From assembly GCF_019670125.1 (NCBI RefSeq), contig NZ_AP023033.1, positions 3,275,001 through 3,339,000 on the forward strand: a stretch of DNA of 64,000 nt, given 5' to 3'. Under the pieces are notes generated by a model. The model did no database searches and was not told the origin of the DNA. It worked only from the letters and a program-made list of their open reading frames with translations. The stretch comes from Agarivorans aestuarii. Its GTDB lineage: Bacteria > Pseudomonadota > Gammaproteobacteria > Enterobacterales > Celerinatantimonadaceae. Shown piece after piece: positions 9,210 through 18,804 of this stretch; the first letter of the stretch is position 1, and each line of letters opens with the position of its first letter. The translations under genes and the position numbers were made by a program.

Positions 9210-9219
9210 GGGATTGGCT

Positions 9220-9552
9220 ATGTGTGAAATTTATTCTGGCACCGAAGCAGAGCTGTTTGAATTGAAATCTCGTTCAGTGCGTTTAGATGGGGTAGTCACC
9301 AGTATTCGCTTAGAAGCTATTTTTTGGCAACTACTGGAACAAATAGCCGAAGAGGCCAACCTTAGTTTGGCAGGCTTTTTAACTCAAATTTACCATGAGG
9401 TATTACAACGAGAAGAAAAGGTAGGTAATTTTACATCTTTACTAAGAGTGGCTTGCACCACCCACCTTAATCAAGGCAAGCGATTATCATTAACTAAGCC
9501 CTCACTTAATCAAGCAGATTCAGGCAAATCCGTTGCCCATAGTTTTGTTTAA
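9220..9552 (+). CDS. Ribbon-helix-helix domain protein
   Basis: 110-residue protein starting MCEIYSG. The pattern of a short N-terminal segment, then LKSRSVRLDGVVTSIRLEAI and FWQLLEQIAEEANLSLAGFL, fits the RHH_4 family: a beta strand for DNA contact (SRSVRLDG) followed by two helices. Members are small, probably DNA-binding regulators with unknown targets. I prefer the ATG at 9220 over the in-frame ATG at 9205, because GGTGGGA lies 7 nt before 9220 and MCEI matches the usual family start. The C-terminal 30 residues look unstructured. Confidence 0.75.
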   Translation: MCEIYSGTEAELFELKSRSVRLDGVVTSIRLEAIFWQLLEQIAEEANLSLAGFLTQIYHEVLQREEKVGNFTSLLRVACTTHLNQGKRLSLTKPSLNQADSGKSVAHSFV

Positions 9553-9842
9553 TGCGCGCAAACTAAGCAATGATGAACAACATAAAACTGCCCCATATTA
9601 CAAACTGCATTATCATCAATCTTTTTGCACTAGCCACAGGATTCATATCCATGGTGATTCTCTCTTGTTAGTAATTACCTTCTACCGCTGGTAATTTGAC
9701 TTATCAATTAGGTCTTAAAAGCTGAGCAATTTCAGTACCAACTGTATATTTCTCATGCTAAGACCTAGCCTATCCCTCCCTGGTTTGTGTTCCTATTCAC
9801 ATTTAGTCTTAAATATCCGTAGTTTGACTAGCAAGCAAATAC
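9553..9842. other. Intergenic stretch with a possible 33-residue membrane peptide
   Basis: About 290 bp downstream of the ribbon-helix-helix gene. The only noteworthy content is a short frame at 9570-9671 whose product is mostly one hydrophobic helix (IIINLFALATGFISMVIL). It lacks a clear ribosome site, so it stays a candidate. Confidence 0.3.
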
Positions 9843-9868
9843 AAAAAAGGAGGCTTAAAGCCTCCTTT
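9843..9868 (-). terminator. glyA terminator
   Basis: Perfect 9-bp stem AAAGGAGGC/GCCTCCTTT with a 5-nt loop. On the minus strand it is followed by TTTTTTG. It lies about 40 bp past the glyA stop. Confidence 0.9.
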
Positions 9869-9905
9869 CTATTATTCCGTCAATCCCTGACTTTTACATG
9901 CTTAC

Positions 9906-11159
9906 TTAAGCGTAGACCGGGAAACGTTGGCAAAGTTCTAACACTTGGCCTTTAACACGCTCGATTACCGCTTCGTCTTGTAAATTATCTAATACATCAC
10001 AAATCCAGCCAGCTAACTCTTTAGAAGCAGCTACATCTAAGCCACGACGAGTAATCGCTGGAGTACCGATACGTAAGCCACTGGTTACGAATGGTGAACG
10101 CGGATCGTTTGGAACCGAGTTTTTGTTCACGGTGATGTTAGCGCGGCCTAAGGCTGCGTCAGCGTCTTTACCAGTAATGTCTTTGTCGATTAAATCAACC
10201 AAGAACAAGTGGTTTTCAGTACCATTAGATACAATTTTGTAACCACGCTCTTGAAGCACAGCTACCATTGCTTTGGCATTGTCTAATACGTTTTGCTGGT
10301 ATTGCTTGAATTCTGGCTCCATAGCTTCTTTGAACGCTACTGCTTTAGCAGCAATAACATGCATTAAAGGACCACCTTGACCACCAGGGAATACCGCAGA
10401 GTTAAGTTTCTTCTCTACTTCTTCGTTGGCACGCGCCAAAATCAAACCACCGCGTGGACCAGCTAGGGTTTTGTGTGTGGTAGTTGTTACTACATCGGCA
10501 ACAGGCACTGGGTTAGGATACAAACCAGCAGCCACTAAACCGGCAATGTGGGCCATATCTACGAACAGGTAAGCACCTACTTCGTCTGCGATATCGCGGA
10601 AGCGCTGCCAATCAACCACACCAGAGTACGCTGAGAAACCAGCAATAATCATTTTAGGTTTGTGTTCTTTAGCTAAACGCTCTACTTCTGCATAATCTAG
10701 CTCACCAGTTTCAGGGTTAATCCCGTACTGAACGGCGTTGTAGATTTTACCTGAGAAGCTAACGCTTGCACCGTGAGTTAAGTGACCACCGTGGGCTAAG
10801 CTCATGCCTAGTACCGTGTCACCTGCTTTCAACAAAGCCATGAAAACAGCAGAGTTAGCTTGCGAACCAGCGTGTGGTTGCACGTTTGCGTAGTCGGCAC
10901 CAAATAGTTGCTTGGCACGCTCAATGGCTAGCACTTCTGCTTTATCTACATACTCACAACCACCATAGTAACGCTTACCTGGGTATCCTTCGGCGTACTT
11001 ATTAGTAAGGTAAGAGCCTTGCGCTTCCATTACTCGTGGGCTGGCATAGTTCTCAGAAGCAATCAGCTCAATGTGCTCTTCTTGACGAACTTCTTCTTTA
11101 GTAATGGCTTGCCATAATTCGGCATCGTAATCGGCGATATTCATATCACGCTTTAACAT
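9906..11159 (-). CDS. glyA: Serine hydroxymethyltransferase
   Basis: PLP enzyme interconverting serine plus tetrahydrofolate with glycine plus 5,10-methylene-tetrahydrofolate; the main cellular source of one-carbon units. It has 417 residues, identical in length to E. coli GlyA. Landmarks are [38 protein letters not shown] and the PLP lysine in [16 protein letters not shown], with [20 protein letters not shown] toward the C-terminus. AGGAGATACTG precedes the ATG. It is monocistronic here with its own terminator. Confidence 0.98.
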   Translation of the reverse strand: MLKRDMNIADYDAELWQAITKEEVRQEEHIELIASENYASPRVMEAQGSYLTNKYAEGYPGKRYYGGCEYVDKAEVLAIERAKQLFGADYANVQPHAGSQANSAVFMALLKAGDTVLGMSLAHGGHLTHGASVSFSGKIYNAVQYGINPETGELDYAEVERLAKEHKPKMIIAGFSAYSGVVDWQRFRDIADEVGAYLFVDMAHIAGLVAAGLYPNPVPVADVVTTTTHKTLAGPRGGLILARANEEVEKKLNSAVFPGGQGGPLMHVIAAKAVAFKEAMEPEFKQYQQNVLDNAKAMVAVLQERGYKIVSNGTENHLFLVDLIDKDITGKDADAALGRANITVNKNSVPNDPRSPFVTSGLRIGTPAITRRGLDVAASKELAGWICDVLDNLQDEAVIERVKGQVLELCQRFPVYA

Positions 11160-11424
11160 CAGTATCTCCTGACTCTTTTGTTACATGTTGGTGGGTGATT
11201 TTTCGAAGGCGCATTCTAACCTGAGTCCTTTTCAGATCACAGCAAAATTTTTCACCATTAACACTATTCAAATGAACAAATGTAACAATAAAACGCTAGC
11301 TGCCTTGGAGGCTGTAGTGTGCGTTTAGCCTATTAAATTTGCAATTTTCTCACTAGCTGCTTTGATCTTTATGAAATAAATTCACGTTAATTTAAGCATT
11401 ACATCTCAGCCCAACAAAGGTTAA
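11160..11424. other. Divergent promoter region glyA / ChaN-like gene
   Basis: About 265 bp upstream of both genes. AT-rich, with no convincing PurR or MetR site by eye. The Fur box listed next belongs to the plus-strand gene. Confidence 0.4.
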
Positions 11425-11443
11425 GATGATAATGATTATCATC
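11425..11443 (+). promoter_or_regulatory. Fur box upstream of the ChaN-like lipoprotein gene
   Basis: GATGATAATGATTATCATC is a perfect 9-1-9 palindrome centred at 11434 and contains the 7-1-7 core TGATAATGATTATCA of the Fur consensus. It ends 19 bp before the start codon, so Fur-Fe(II) would block transcription or early elongation. Confidence 0.88.
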
Positions 11444-11462
11444 TACAATTAGAGTTTATATT

Positions 11463-12458
11463 ATGTCACTTCGCCTCTCAGGCCTCATGTTGTCACTTTT
11501 CTTTCTATCGGCTTGCAGCGCTACTCCACCTATAGAGCAAACAACGCCATCTGCAGATATTCAATTGCAGACTTACTATGACTACGCATTGTACAACCCA
11601 AACGACCAACAAATTGTTGAAAACACCCAATCACTTGCCAAGCAACTGGCTGATTCTCAGGTGATACTGTTTGGCGAATACCACAGTCACCCCGCGATCC
11701 ACTTAGCGCAGCTGCGTTTATTGGAAGCCCTATATCAGCAACAAAACCAAATTAGCTTATCGATGGAGCAATTTAATCGCAGCCAACAAGCTTTATTAGA
11801 TAGCTACCTAGCCAACGAAATAGGTGAAGAATGGCTTATCAAACAAACTAAAGCCTGGGATAACTACCGCTCTGATTATCGGCCGCTAGTTGAATTTGCC
11901 AAAGATAAACAACTTACGGTAGTAGCAGCCAATGCGCCTCGCGAGCATGTTCGCTGTATTGGTCAGCAAGGCTTAGGCTATTTAGAGGGCTTAGAAAAAT
12001 CTGAACGCAGCAAACTTGCCCAAGACTTTACAACTAACGATCCAGCTTACCAACAGCGACTGTTTGGCAACGCCCACCATGGTGATAGCGAACAAAGCAA
12101 AAATCACTTTTTTGCCATGTTAGCTTGGGACGAAACAATGGCAGAATCTATCGCTCTACAACTGCAGTCTCAAACAACTCAACAGGTGATGCACACTGTG
12201 GGCAACTTTCATATTGAACAACGACAAGGCACCTACTCAAGAGTAGAACAACGCCTCGAAGGTAAAAAAGTTAGTTCTTTAGTGGCGATAAACCACAGTG
12301 AGTTTGTTGAGTTAAGCGAGCAACAAAAACAAGCATTGGGTGACTACTTAATTGTGGTAAAAAGCCTGCCTGTGCGTTATCAAAACAAAGCCAATCAGCA
12401 AGCAGAATTTAAACATATTAAGAAACAATCTAGTAAGCAGTGTAAAAGCGCTAACTAA
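11463..12458 (+). CDS. ChaN-like heme-binding lipoprotein, iron-regulated
   Basis: 331-residue lipoprotein: signal peptide with lipobox LSAC (Cys18), then a Cofac_haem_bdg (ChaN, PF04187-type) domain. Recognisable blocks are VILFGEYHSHPAIHLAQLRL, LSMEQFNRSQQALLDSYL, WDNYRSDYRPLVEFAKDKQL, VVAANAPREHVRCIG and VMHTVGNFHIEQRQGTYSRV. Campylobacter ChaN binds two hemes at a dimer interface and is iron-regulated. The perfect Fur box just upstream agrees with a role in heme or iron uptake at the outer membrane. No TonB receptor is adjacent, so the partner must be elsewhere. Confidence 0.85.
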   Translation: MSLRLSGLMLSLFFLSACSATPPIEQTTPSADIQLQTYYDYALYNPNDQQIVENTQSLAKQLADSQVILFGEYHSHPAIHLAQLRLLEALYQQQNQISLSMEQFNRSQQALLDSYLANEIGEEWLIKQTKAWDNYRSDYRPLVEFAKDKQLTVVAANAPREHVRCIGQQGLGYLEGLEKSERSKLAQDFTTNDPAYQQRLFGNAHHGDSEQSKNHFFAMLAWDETMAESIALQLQSQTTQQVMHTVGNFHIEQRQGTYSRVEQRLEGKKVSSLVAINHSEFVELSEQQKQALGDYLIVVKSLPVRYQNKANQQAEFKHIKKQSSKQCKSAN

Positions 12459-12706
12459 CAATTAGCTAGCGGTTATTTTAAATGTCTCTAGGCGGCGACG
12501 CCATTTGTTAAATAAATGTTAACAAATCAACTTAAATAACTGTATTCGCCTTATTTTTTTTTGGTTTTACTAACAAACGCTTGCAGCTTGCTCATATTGA
12601 GCCATAATCATACCAGCGGCTCACTCAATTGCAGTGAATAGCTTTGCTTAAACGAATCAACGATTGCTAACAATCGTTAGAATTGAATATAAAGGACGGA
12701 CTTACC

Positions 12707-12973
12707 ATGAATAAGTTTTTAGTTGCAGGCGCTATTGCTTCTACCATTTTACTAGCGGGTTGTTCTTCAAACACTACCGCTTTAGAAAACAACGTACAAT
12801 CTCTAAGCGACAAAGTTGATGCACTATCAAACGAAGTTGCAGCTCTTCGTGCAGAGCAAAGCTCTTTGAGTGGCGACATTAAGTCAGCTCAAATGAGTGC
12901 TGACCAAGCTAAAGCTGAAGCGATGCGCGCTAACGAACGTATCGACAACATTGCATCTTCTTACACTAAGTAA
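12707..12973 (+). CDS. lpp: Lpp-like outer-membrane (Braun-type) lipoprotein
   Basis: 88-residue lipoprotein: short signal with lipobox LLAGC (Cys20), then a heptad-repeat coiled coil from about residue 24 to 80 (NNVQSLSDKVDALSNEVAAL) rich in Ala, Ser and Gln, ending in YTK with a C-terminal lysine. In enterobacterial Lpp the last lysine is joined to peptidoglycan. The ATG at 12707 is preferred over an in-frame ATG at 12683, because the upstream residues lack a signal-peptide pattern and AAAGGACGG precedes 12707. Convergent with an L,D-transpeptidase of the class that performs Lpp attachment. Confidence 0.85.
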   Translation: MNKFLVAGAIASTILLAGCSSNTTALENNVQSLSDKVDALSNEVAALRAEQSSLSGDIKSAQMSADQAKAEAMRANERIDNIASSYTK

Positions 12974-12988
12974 GTTTAAAGCGATGTG

Positions 12989-13020
12989 AAAAAAGGTGAT
13001 GCTAAGCATCACCTTTTTTT
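12989..13020. terminator. Bidirectional terminator between lpp and L,D-transpeptidase
   Basis: AAAAAAGGTGATGC/GCATCACCTTTTTTT with a 3-nt loop has A and T runs on both sides and so works in both directions. The last base of the right T-run is also part of the transpeptidase stop codon. Confidence 0.93.
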
Positions 13021-13931
13021 TATCCTTGTTTTTCTCCTACCGACAAAGCAATGCCTTGCTGGTTTTTCAGCGCTTGATTCACCACCGACGAGTCAACCCC
13101 TGCTTGAGTAATAAACTTAATATCATCACGACTCAATTGTAAGGTAGTTGCTTGGGTCACTTCTTCTTCAGAGCGATTAAGCGGCTGGTGCACTTCTAAC
13201 AAGTACTCCCCACTAGGTTCAAGCGAATGTTTAATCGATTGATTAATGATCCTCACTGGCGTTTTCAGATTAACCTGCGAAAACAGGTATTCGATATCAT
13301 CGGGAAACAAGCGTATGCAACCAGAGCTAACACGCAGGCCAACACCAAACTCTTTATTGGTGCCATGAATTAAATACTCACCATTACCGTAAGCCAAACG
13401 CAGGGCATATTCACCCAGTGGATTTTCTGGCCCTGCCTGTACAACCGGTGGCAAAACAATCCCCTTAGCTGCATATTCATTACGAATATTTTGAGTAGGT
13501 GTCCAAGTAGGTTGCTCACGTTTTTGACTAATGTAAGTGCTCATCTCTGGCGTTTCGCGGCCAATTCGGCCAATGCCAATGGGTAACACATCTACTTCGG
13601 TGCTATTTGGTCGGAAGTAATACAAACGCAATTCCGCAAGATTTACCACCACCCCTTTGCGCTCCACATCGGGCAGCAAAATTTGAGTGGGAATAAGCAG
13701 CTCGGTATCTTCTTCTGGTAAGAAAGGGTCTACCCCTTTATTCGCCGCCATTACCGCTAAAAAACCTACACCATAACGCTCGGCGATAAGCGCAATAGTT
13801 TCGCCTTTTTGCACTCTGTGCCATTGGTTTCCGCCCAGCAGGCGACTTCCATCTTCGGGTAAATCGTAAGTTAAGGCTGAAACTGAAAATGCCATAGATA
13901 AGGCAACACAGGCCAATAAAATCTGTTTCAT
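13020..13931 (-). CDS. L,D-transpeptidase with LysM domain (YbiS/ErfK/YcfS type)
   Basis: Periplasmic enzyme forming bonds to meso-diaminopimelate in peptidoglycan. 303 residues: signal peptide 1-19; LysM domain about 37-86 (HRVQKGETIALIAERYGVGF); YkuD catalytic domain about 93-235 with H189 (YLIHGTNKEFG) and C205 in RVSSGCIRLFPDDIEYLF; a short C-terminal extension. This layout matches the E. coli enzymes that attach Lpp to the cell wall. The convergent lpp-like gene supports that role; a cross-linking LdtD-type role is less likely given the layout. Confidence 0.92.
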   Translation of the reverse strand: MKQILLACVALSMAFSVSALTYDLPEDGSRLLGGNQWHRVQKGETIALIAERYGVGFLAVMAANKGVDPFLPEEDTELLIPTQILLPDVERKGVVVNLAELRLYYFRPNSTEVDVLPIGIGRIGRETPEMSTYISQKREQPTWTPTQNIRNEYAAKGIVLPPVVQAGPENPLGEYALRLAYGNGEYLIHGTNKEFGVGLRVSSGCIRLFPDDIEYLFSQVNLKTPVRIINQSIKHSLEPSGEYLLEVHQPLNRSEEEVTQATTLQLSRDDIKFITQAGVDSSVVNQALKNQQGIALSVGEKQG

Positions 13932-14206
13932 TTAATCTGCAGTGTCAAATAGTGATGATTCCAACATACCACTATTACTTTAGAAATTCGACAAGCCCTG
14001 ATGGCTATCTCTGTTAAAAACAAGCAGATAGTACCGCTTTATGCTGCTTCACTAGGCAACATCAAAAAACCACCGCATAAACTGCCTAACAACGCTAGCT
14101 TCCGTCTACGAAGCCAGTATCATAGCGGTAGATAACTTTTAGCGGATTTGCGTGTATGCTTTAGCGACATGAAAATTCGAAGGTAGACCTTTTAAAGGAA
14201 CGGCAA

Positions 14207-15871
14207 ATGGCCCAATTTATTTATACGATGAACCGCGTTGGTAAAATCGTTCCCCCTAAAAAACATATTCTTAAAAACATTTCTTTAAGCTTTTTCCCTG
14301 GCGCTAAAATTGGCGTACTCGGTTTAAACGGCTCAGGTAAATCTACCCTACTACGCATTATGGCGGGTATTGATACCGAGATTGAGGGGGAAGCACGTGC
14401 TAACCCAGGAACCAAAATTGGTTACCTTGCCCAAGAACCTCAAATGGACTTAGACAAAACGGTTCGCGAAGTGGTTGAAGAAGCAGTAGCTGTGGTAAAA
14501 AATGCCCAAACTCGCTTAGACCAAGTTTATGCCGAATACGCAGAACCCGATGCAGACTTTGACGCCTTAGCTAAAGAGCAAGGCGAACTCGAAGCGATTT
14601 TAGCTACTCATGATGCACATAGTTTAGAGAATCAACTAGAGCGTGCAGCCGATGCCTTACGCCTACCAGAGTGGGACCAAAAAATTGAGAAGCTTTCTGG
14701 GGGTGAACGTCGCCGCGTAGCGCTGTGTCGCTTATTGCTTGAAAAACCAGACATGCTGCTACTTGACGAACCAACCAACCACTTAGATGCAGAATCTGTA
14801 GCTTGGTTAGAACGCTTCTTACATGATTATGAAGGTACTGTTGTGGCGGTAACCCACGACCGTTACTTCCTCGATAACGTAGCAGGCTGGATTTTAGAAC
14901 TAGACCGCGGTGAAGGTATTCCATGGGAAGGTAACTACTCTTCTTGGCTTGAACAAAAAGAAGACCGCTTGAACCAAGAAGCCTCTCAAGAAAAAGCTCG
15001 AATGAAATCAATTCAGAAAGAGCTGGAATGGGTTCGTTCAAATGCGAAAGGCCGTCAGAGTAAAAGTAAGTCTCGTATGGCTCGCTTTGAAGAGCTTAAT
15101 ACTCAAAGTTTCCAAAGCCGAAATGAAACCAACGAGCTATTCATTCCAGCTGCGCAACGCCTAGGTGATAAGGTTATTGATGTTAACAACCTAAGCAAGG
15201 CTTATGATGGACGAGTACTAATCAATGACCTGTCATTTAGTATTCCTAAGGGAGCGATTGTAGGTATTATTGGTCCTAACGGCGCGGGTAAATCGACTCT
15301 ATTTAAGATGATTACTGGAGCAGAGAAAGCAGACTCTGGTAGCGTAGAAGTTGGCGAAAGTGTTCAAATAGCTAGCGTTGATCAGTTCCGTGATGCGATG
15401 GATGATAAAGCCACCGTATGGCAAGAAGTGTCTGGCGGTTCCGATATTCTAAAAATTGGTAATATCGAAGTACCAAGTCGCGCTTATGTAGGTCGCTTCA
15501 ACTTTAGAGGTGGTGACCAACAAAAACGTGTTGGAGAGCTATCAGGTGGTGAACGTGGCCGCTTGCATTTGGCTAAGTTACTTCAAACTGGTGGCAACGT
15601 GCTGCTACTAGATGAACCAACCAACGACCTAGATGTTGAAACACTACGAGCGCTAGAAAACGCACTCTTGGAATTTGCTGGCTGTGCCATGGTCATCTCG
15701 CATGACCGCTGGTTCTTAGATCGTATCGCAACTCACATTCTAGATTACCGCGACGAAGGGCAAGTAAACTTCCATGCAGGTAACTTTACCGAGTACGAAG
15801 CTTGGTTAAAAGAAACCATTGGTGAAGAAGCCGCTCAGCCTCATCGCATAAAATACAAACGTATTAGCTAA
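14207..15871 (+). CDS. ettA: Energy-dependent translational throttle protein EttA
   Basis: ABC-F ATPase that binds the ribosomal E site and gates the first elongation steps according to the ADP/ATP ratio. 554 residues (E. coli 555). Two ABC domains: Walker A GLNGSGKST (about residue 40), signature LSGGERRRVALCRLLLE and Walker B MLLLDEPTNHLDAES; second Walker A GPNGAGKST, LSGGERGRLHLAKLL and VLLLDEPTNDLDVET. The P-site tRNA interaction arm and the KGRQSKSKSRMARFEEL linker lie between them. The N-terminus MAQFIYTMNRVGK is distinctive for EttA. RBS AAAGGAACGGCAA precedes the ATG. Confidence 0.97.
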   Translation: MAQFIYTMNRVGKIVPPKKHILKNISLSFFPGAKIGVLGLNGSGKSTLLRIMAGIDTEIEGEARANPGTKIGYLAQEPQMDLDKTVREVVEEAVAVVKNAQTRLDQVYAEYAEPDADFDALAKEQGELEAILATHDAHSLENQLERAADALRLPEWDQKIEKLSGGERRRVALCRLLLEKPDMLLLDEPTNHLDAESVAWLERFLHDYEGTVVAVTHDRYFLDNVAGWILELDRGEGIPWEGNYSSWLEQKEDRLNQEASQEKARMKSIQKELEWVRSNAKGRQSKSKSRMARFEELNTQSFQSRNETNELFIPAAQRLGDKVIDVNNLSKAYDGRVLINDLSFSIPKGAIVGIIGPNGAGKSTLFKMITGAEKADSGSVEVGESVQIASVDQFRDAMDDKATVWQEVSGGSDILKIGNIEVPSRAYVGRFNFRGGDQQKRVGELSGGERGRLHLAKLLQTGGNVLLLDEPTNDLDVETLRALENALLEFAGCAMVISHDRWFLDRIATHILDYRDEGQVNFHAGNFTEYEAWLKETIGEEAAQPHRIKYKRIS

Positions 15872-15882
15872 GTATGAGCGAC

Positions 15883-15910
15883 AAAAAAGGCCACTTATGT
15901 GGCCTTTTTT
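15883..15910. terminator. Bidirectional terminator between ettA and the TPR gene
   Basis: AAAAAAGGCCAC/GTGGCCTTTTTT, a 12-bp perfect stem with a TTAT loop, between two convergent genes. Confidence 0.93.
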
Positions 15911-15925
15911 ATTCCTCCAAGGAGC

Positions 15926-18724
15926 TTAGCCTAAGCTCTCCAGTAATGCTTTAGTGTCTTCATACTCAGAGAACTGCTGATCTAACTCCACTGCTGCTTC
16001 TGCTTCCGCTTTAGCCTCGGCCTTACGCCCCAACTTACTAAGAGCAAATGCCAAGTGATAGCGAATTGCGGCATCTGATGCGTTCATTGTGTAGGCTTCT
16101 CGTAAGTAAACTAAACCCTGGTCAACATTGCCACGCTGTACTTCAATCCACCCAATAGTGTCCAAAATAGCGGCGTTTTTAGCACCCTGCTCTACTACCT
16201 GTGCGACAGTTTGATAAGCTTTATCTAAGTCTTGGCCGGAGTAGATATTTGCTAAATTATTCAAAATACCAGGATCTTGCTTTAATGCAGGTAAGGTCAA
16301 CAAATCTTCATAGTGTTGTTGAGCTTTATTCAGCTGCTTATGGTGTAAATAGCTGTCTGCCAGAATACGTTTATGCCAAGCCAGCTCAGCAGCAGTTGTG
16401 ACCAAACCTTCCATCTGTTGGTGAAAAGCATCATCGGCAATGTCTTGTTTGGCCAGTTGATACAAACGCACCACCGCTTCTCGATTGAATGCATTCAGCT
16501 CCACAGCTTTACTGTATTTTTGCTGCGCTTGTTCCTTTTGGCTTTTGCGCATCTGAATATCGCCTTGCAAGAGAAACAACTGGCTACTTTCACCAAATTT
16601 GTTGGCTAAATCTGCCACCGTCTTTTCCGCAGCTTCCAAGTCATTTTGTTCCAGTTCTATTTTAGTTAACAGGATCAAAGTTGACATATTTTCCGGTGCC
16701 AACTGGTGAGACTTCAATAAAGAACTCTTAGCATTTGCTAACTGCTTGGCTTGGGCTTGCATTCTGGCTAAGCCTATTAACTTATTTGGCTGCTCTTTCC
16801 AAATACTGTCCAATAAGCCTAAGGGGTAATCTGCGTCTTCATATCGCTCTAATCGAATAAGAATTTCTGCATAAACACTTAAGTAACGCTCATTCAAAAT
16901 ATACTCTCGATTTAGCTTCTCAACTTCGGCTAAGGCATTCGACCATTGTGCTGTTTGCATATATGTATCAAGTTTTAGCTCTCGCGCCTGGCGATTGTCT
17001 TGTTCGTATAACAAAACTTTATCAAGCTGTTCAGTCGCTTCTAGATAGCTTTTTTGCTCAAGGTGAATGCGAGCAGCCAAAAGGTGACTTGGCGTGTGCT
17101 GTTTGTTTACTGCTGACAAGGTGTCTAAGATTTGTAGCGCTTCTTTAGTGCTGCCCTGCGCTCTCAAGACCACCGCTTTGTTAAAGCTAGCGCCTACATT
17201 ATTGGGATTGTTTGCTAACACTTCATCAAGATAACGCAGTGCCAATTCTGCCTGTTCTGTCTTGATGTAATAAGCAGCAATCAAGTTTTGAGCATTGGCA
17301 TTGTTTATGTTTCTGGCAATTAAACTCTCAATTACCGGGCTAGCTTGGTCAAACTTGTTCAGTTCTAAAGCTAATTCGCCTTTCAACTGTAACCACTTTA
17401 TCGGCGCGTTATCCTCGGTAAAAGGAAGCTCGTCCAACAAACTTAAGGCCCGCTCGGACTCTCCACTCGCCCTAGCCAATTCGGCGTCCAAAATCACCAT
17501 GTAATTAGAGTCACTATGGTAGGCACGAATTTGTTCGAAAGCTTGCTGGGCAGCTCGTAACCTACCGGAATCGATGTACAAATAAACCAATTGAACCGAC
17601 AAAGCTAAGTCGCGAATAATGTAGTCAAAATGATCTTGCAAAAGTAGCTGCAGCTTGTAGGACTCGTTGTTGCGAAAATACAGTTTAGAAAGCATTCGGG
17701 TAGCCCCGAGATCACTTGGCTTTTGACGCAAGTACTGGCTCAAGTACTGTTGGGCTTTTTCGTCGTTTTCTAGAATAAATTCCGAAGCACCCTGAATGAA
17801 CAGCAAGGTATTAGCGTCGGTTAGCTCGTCAGTTTCTGCCGCAGAAACCTTTTGGGATAAATCCGCTAAGGCCTGTTCTGCCATTTCGGTATTGTCTTCA
17901 CCCGCAAACAAGGTTGCGCCAATTAATATTGCAGTTGGGTCATTGGGTGTTTGTTCTTGAATTTGCTTCAAGTAGCGCTTAGCTTGCTCTGTTTGATTAA
18001 GCTTAAGGTGAGTCATCACTAAGCTGCGCAAAATTTTGGGGTCTTGAGGGTCCAGCTTATAGGCAGTTTGATAATGTTCTAAGGCAAGTGTTAGGTTTTT
18101 CTGGTTCGCAGCCAAATCCCCTTTCAATAACCAAGTTCTCTCATTGTTCTTAGCTATTTGTAAGGAACGTTCTATCCATTGCTCAGCAAGTACATACTCT
18201 TTTTGTCTCAAATATAAAGTGGCCAAGGTATTCATAGCGCTAGGTTTATTTGGTATAAGCTTGGTTGCTTGCTCAAATTCACTACGTGCTAATTCGGGCT
18301 GAGATTTCTGTAAGTAAATTCGACCGCGCAATAACTTCCATTCAAATAGTGTAGGTTTTGAAAACTCGTTGATTCGCTCTTCAAAGGCCAGCAACTCGTT
18401 AGTTTTACCCTGCAACATCAGAATATTACCTAGAAGTGGCAATACCAAGTTAATGTCAGCGCCTAAAGCTAAGGCTTCTTCTAACTGCTTTTCAGCAGAG
18501 CCTAAGTTATTCGCGTTAAAGTATACTTTTGCGAGTAACAGTTTTGAGGAGAGATGTTCGGGGTTAGCTTTTAGTGCATTTTTTAAATGGATGAAGGCTT
18601 CATTCTCTTCTCCACTATGGAAAGCTTTAACTGCAAGTTCGTATTCATTAGCCTGCTGATCAGCAAAGCTAAGATTTGTGGCACACAGTAAACACAGGGC
18701 TACCAAAAATTTGTTCATTATCAA
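15926..18724 (-). CDS. prsT: PrsT-like TPR protein of the PEP-CTERM/exosortase system
   Basis: 932-residue exported protein made almost wholly of tetratricopeptide repeats. A signal peptide (NKFLVALCLLCATNLSFA) is followed by more than 20 repeat units, e.g. ALKANPEHLSSKLLLAKVYF, ARSEFEQATKLIPNKPSAMN and AVELNAFNREAVVRLYQLAK. Length and layout match PrsT, the TPR protein found near exosortase and exopolysaccharide genes; the PEP-CTERM gene next door supports this. No lipobox is evident, unlike some PrsT proteins. The start may be TTG at 18724 (AAGGA 7 nt before) or ATG at 18718. The export or assembly role is inferred. Confidence 0.75.
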   Translation of the reverse strand: MIMNKFLVALCLLCATNLSFADQQANEYELAVKAFHSGEENEAFIHLKNALKANPEHLSSKLLLAKVYFNANNLGSAEKQLEEALALGADINLVLPLLGNILMLQGKTNELLAFEERINEFSKPTLFEWKLLRGRIYLQKSQPELARSEFEQATKLIPNKPSAMNTLATLYLRQKEYVLAEQWIERSLQIAKNNERTWLLKGDLAANQKNLTLALEHYQTAYKLDPQDPKILRSLVMTHLKLNQTEQAKRYLKQIQEQTPNDPTAILIGATLFAGEDNTEMAEQALADLSQKVSAAETDELTDANTLLFIQGASEFILENDEKAQQYLSQYLRQKPSDLGATRMLSKLYFRNNESYKLQLLLQDHFDYIIRDLALSVQLVYLYIDSGRLRAAQQAFEQIRAYHSDSNYMVILDAELARASGESERALSLLDELPFTEDNAPIKWLQLKGELALELNKFDQASPVIESLIARNINNANAQNLIAAYYIKTEQAELALRYLDEVLANNPNNVGASFNKAVVLRAQGSTKEALQILDTLSAVNKQHTPSHLLAARIHLEQKSYLEATEQLDKVLLYEQDNRQARELKLDTYMQTAQWSNALAEVEKLNREYILNERYLSVYAEILIRLERYEDADYPLGLLDSIWKEQPNKLIGLARMQAQAKQLANAKSSLLKSHQLAPENMSTLILLTKIELEQNDLEAAEKTVADLANKFGESSQLFLLQGDIQMRKSQKEQAQQKYSKAVELNAFNREAVVRLYQLAKQDIADDAFHQQMEGLVTTAAELAWHKRILADSYLHHKQLNKAQQHYEDLLTLPALKQDPGILNNLANIYSGQDLDKAYQTVAQVVEQGAKNAAILDTIGWIEVQRGNVDQGLVYLREAYTMNASDAAIRYHLAFALSKLGRKAEAKAEAEAAVELDQQFSEYEDTKALLESLG

Positions 18725-18804
18725 AGCTAATTCCTTGTTGCTTCAAGGGCTAGTCAATTAAGCCTTAAACAGTATCTAATGAACAGGTGGTAAAAAAAAG
18801 ACAA

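Noticed and set aside
9755-9955. 66-codon plus-strand frame over the glyA terminator
   Set aside because: It spans the terminator hairpin and runs into the antisense of glyA; no ribosome site.
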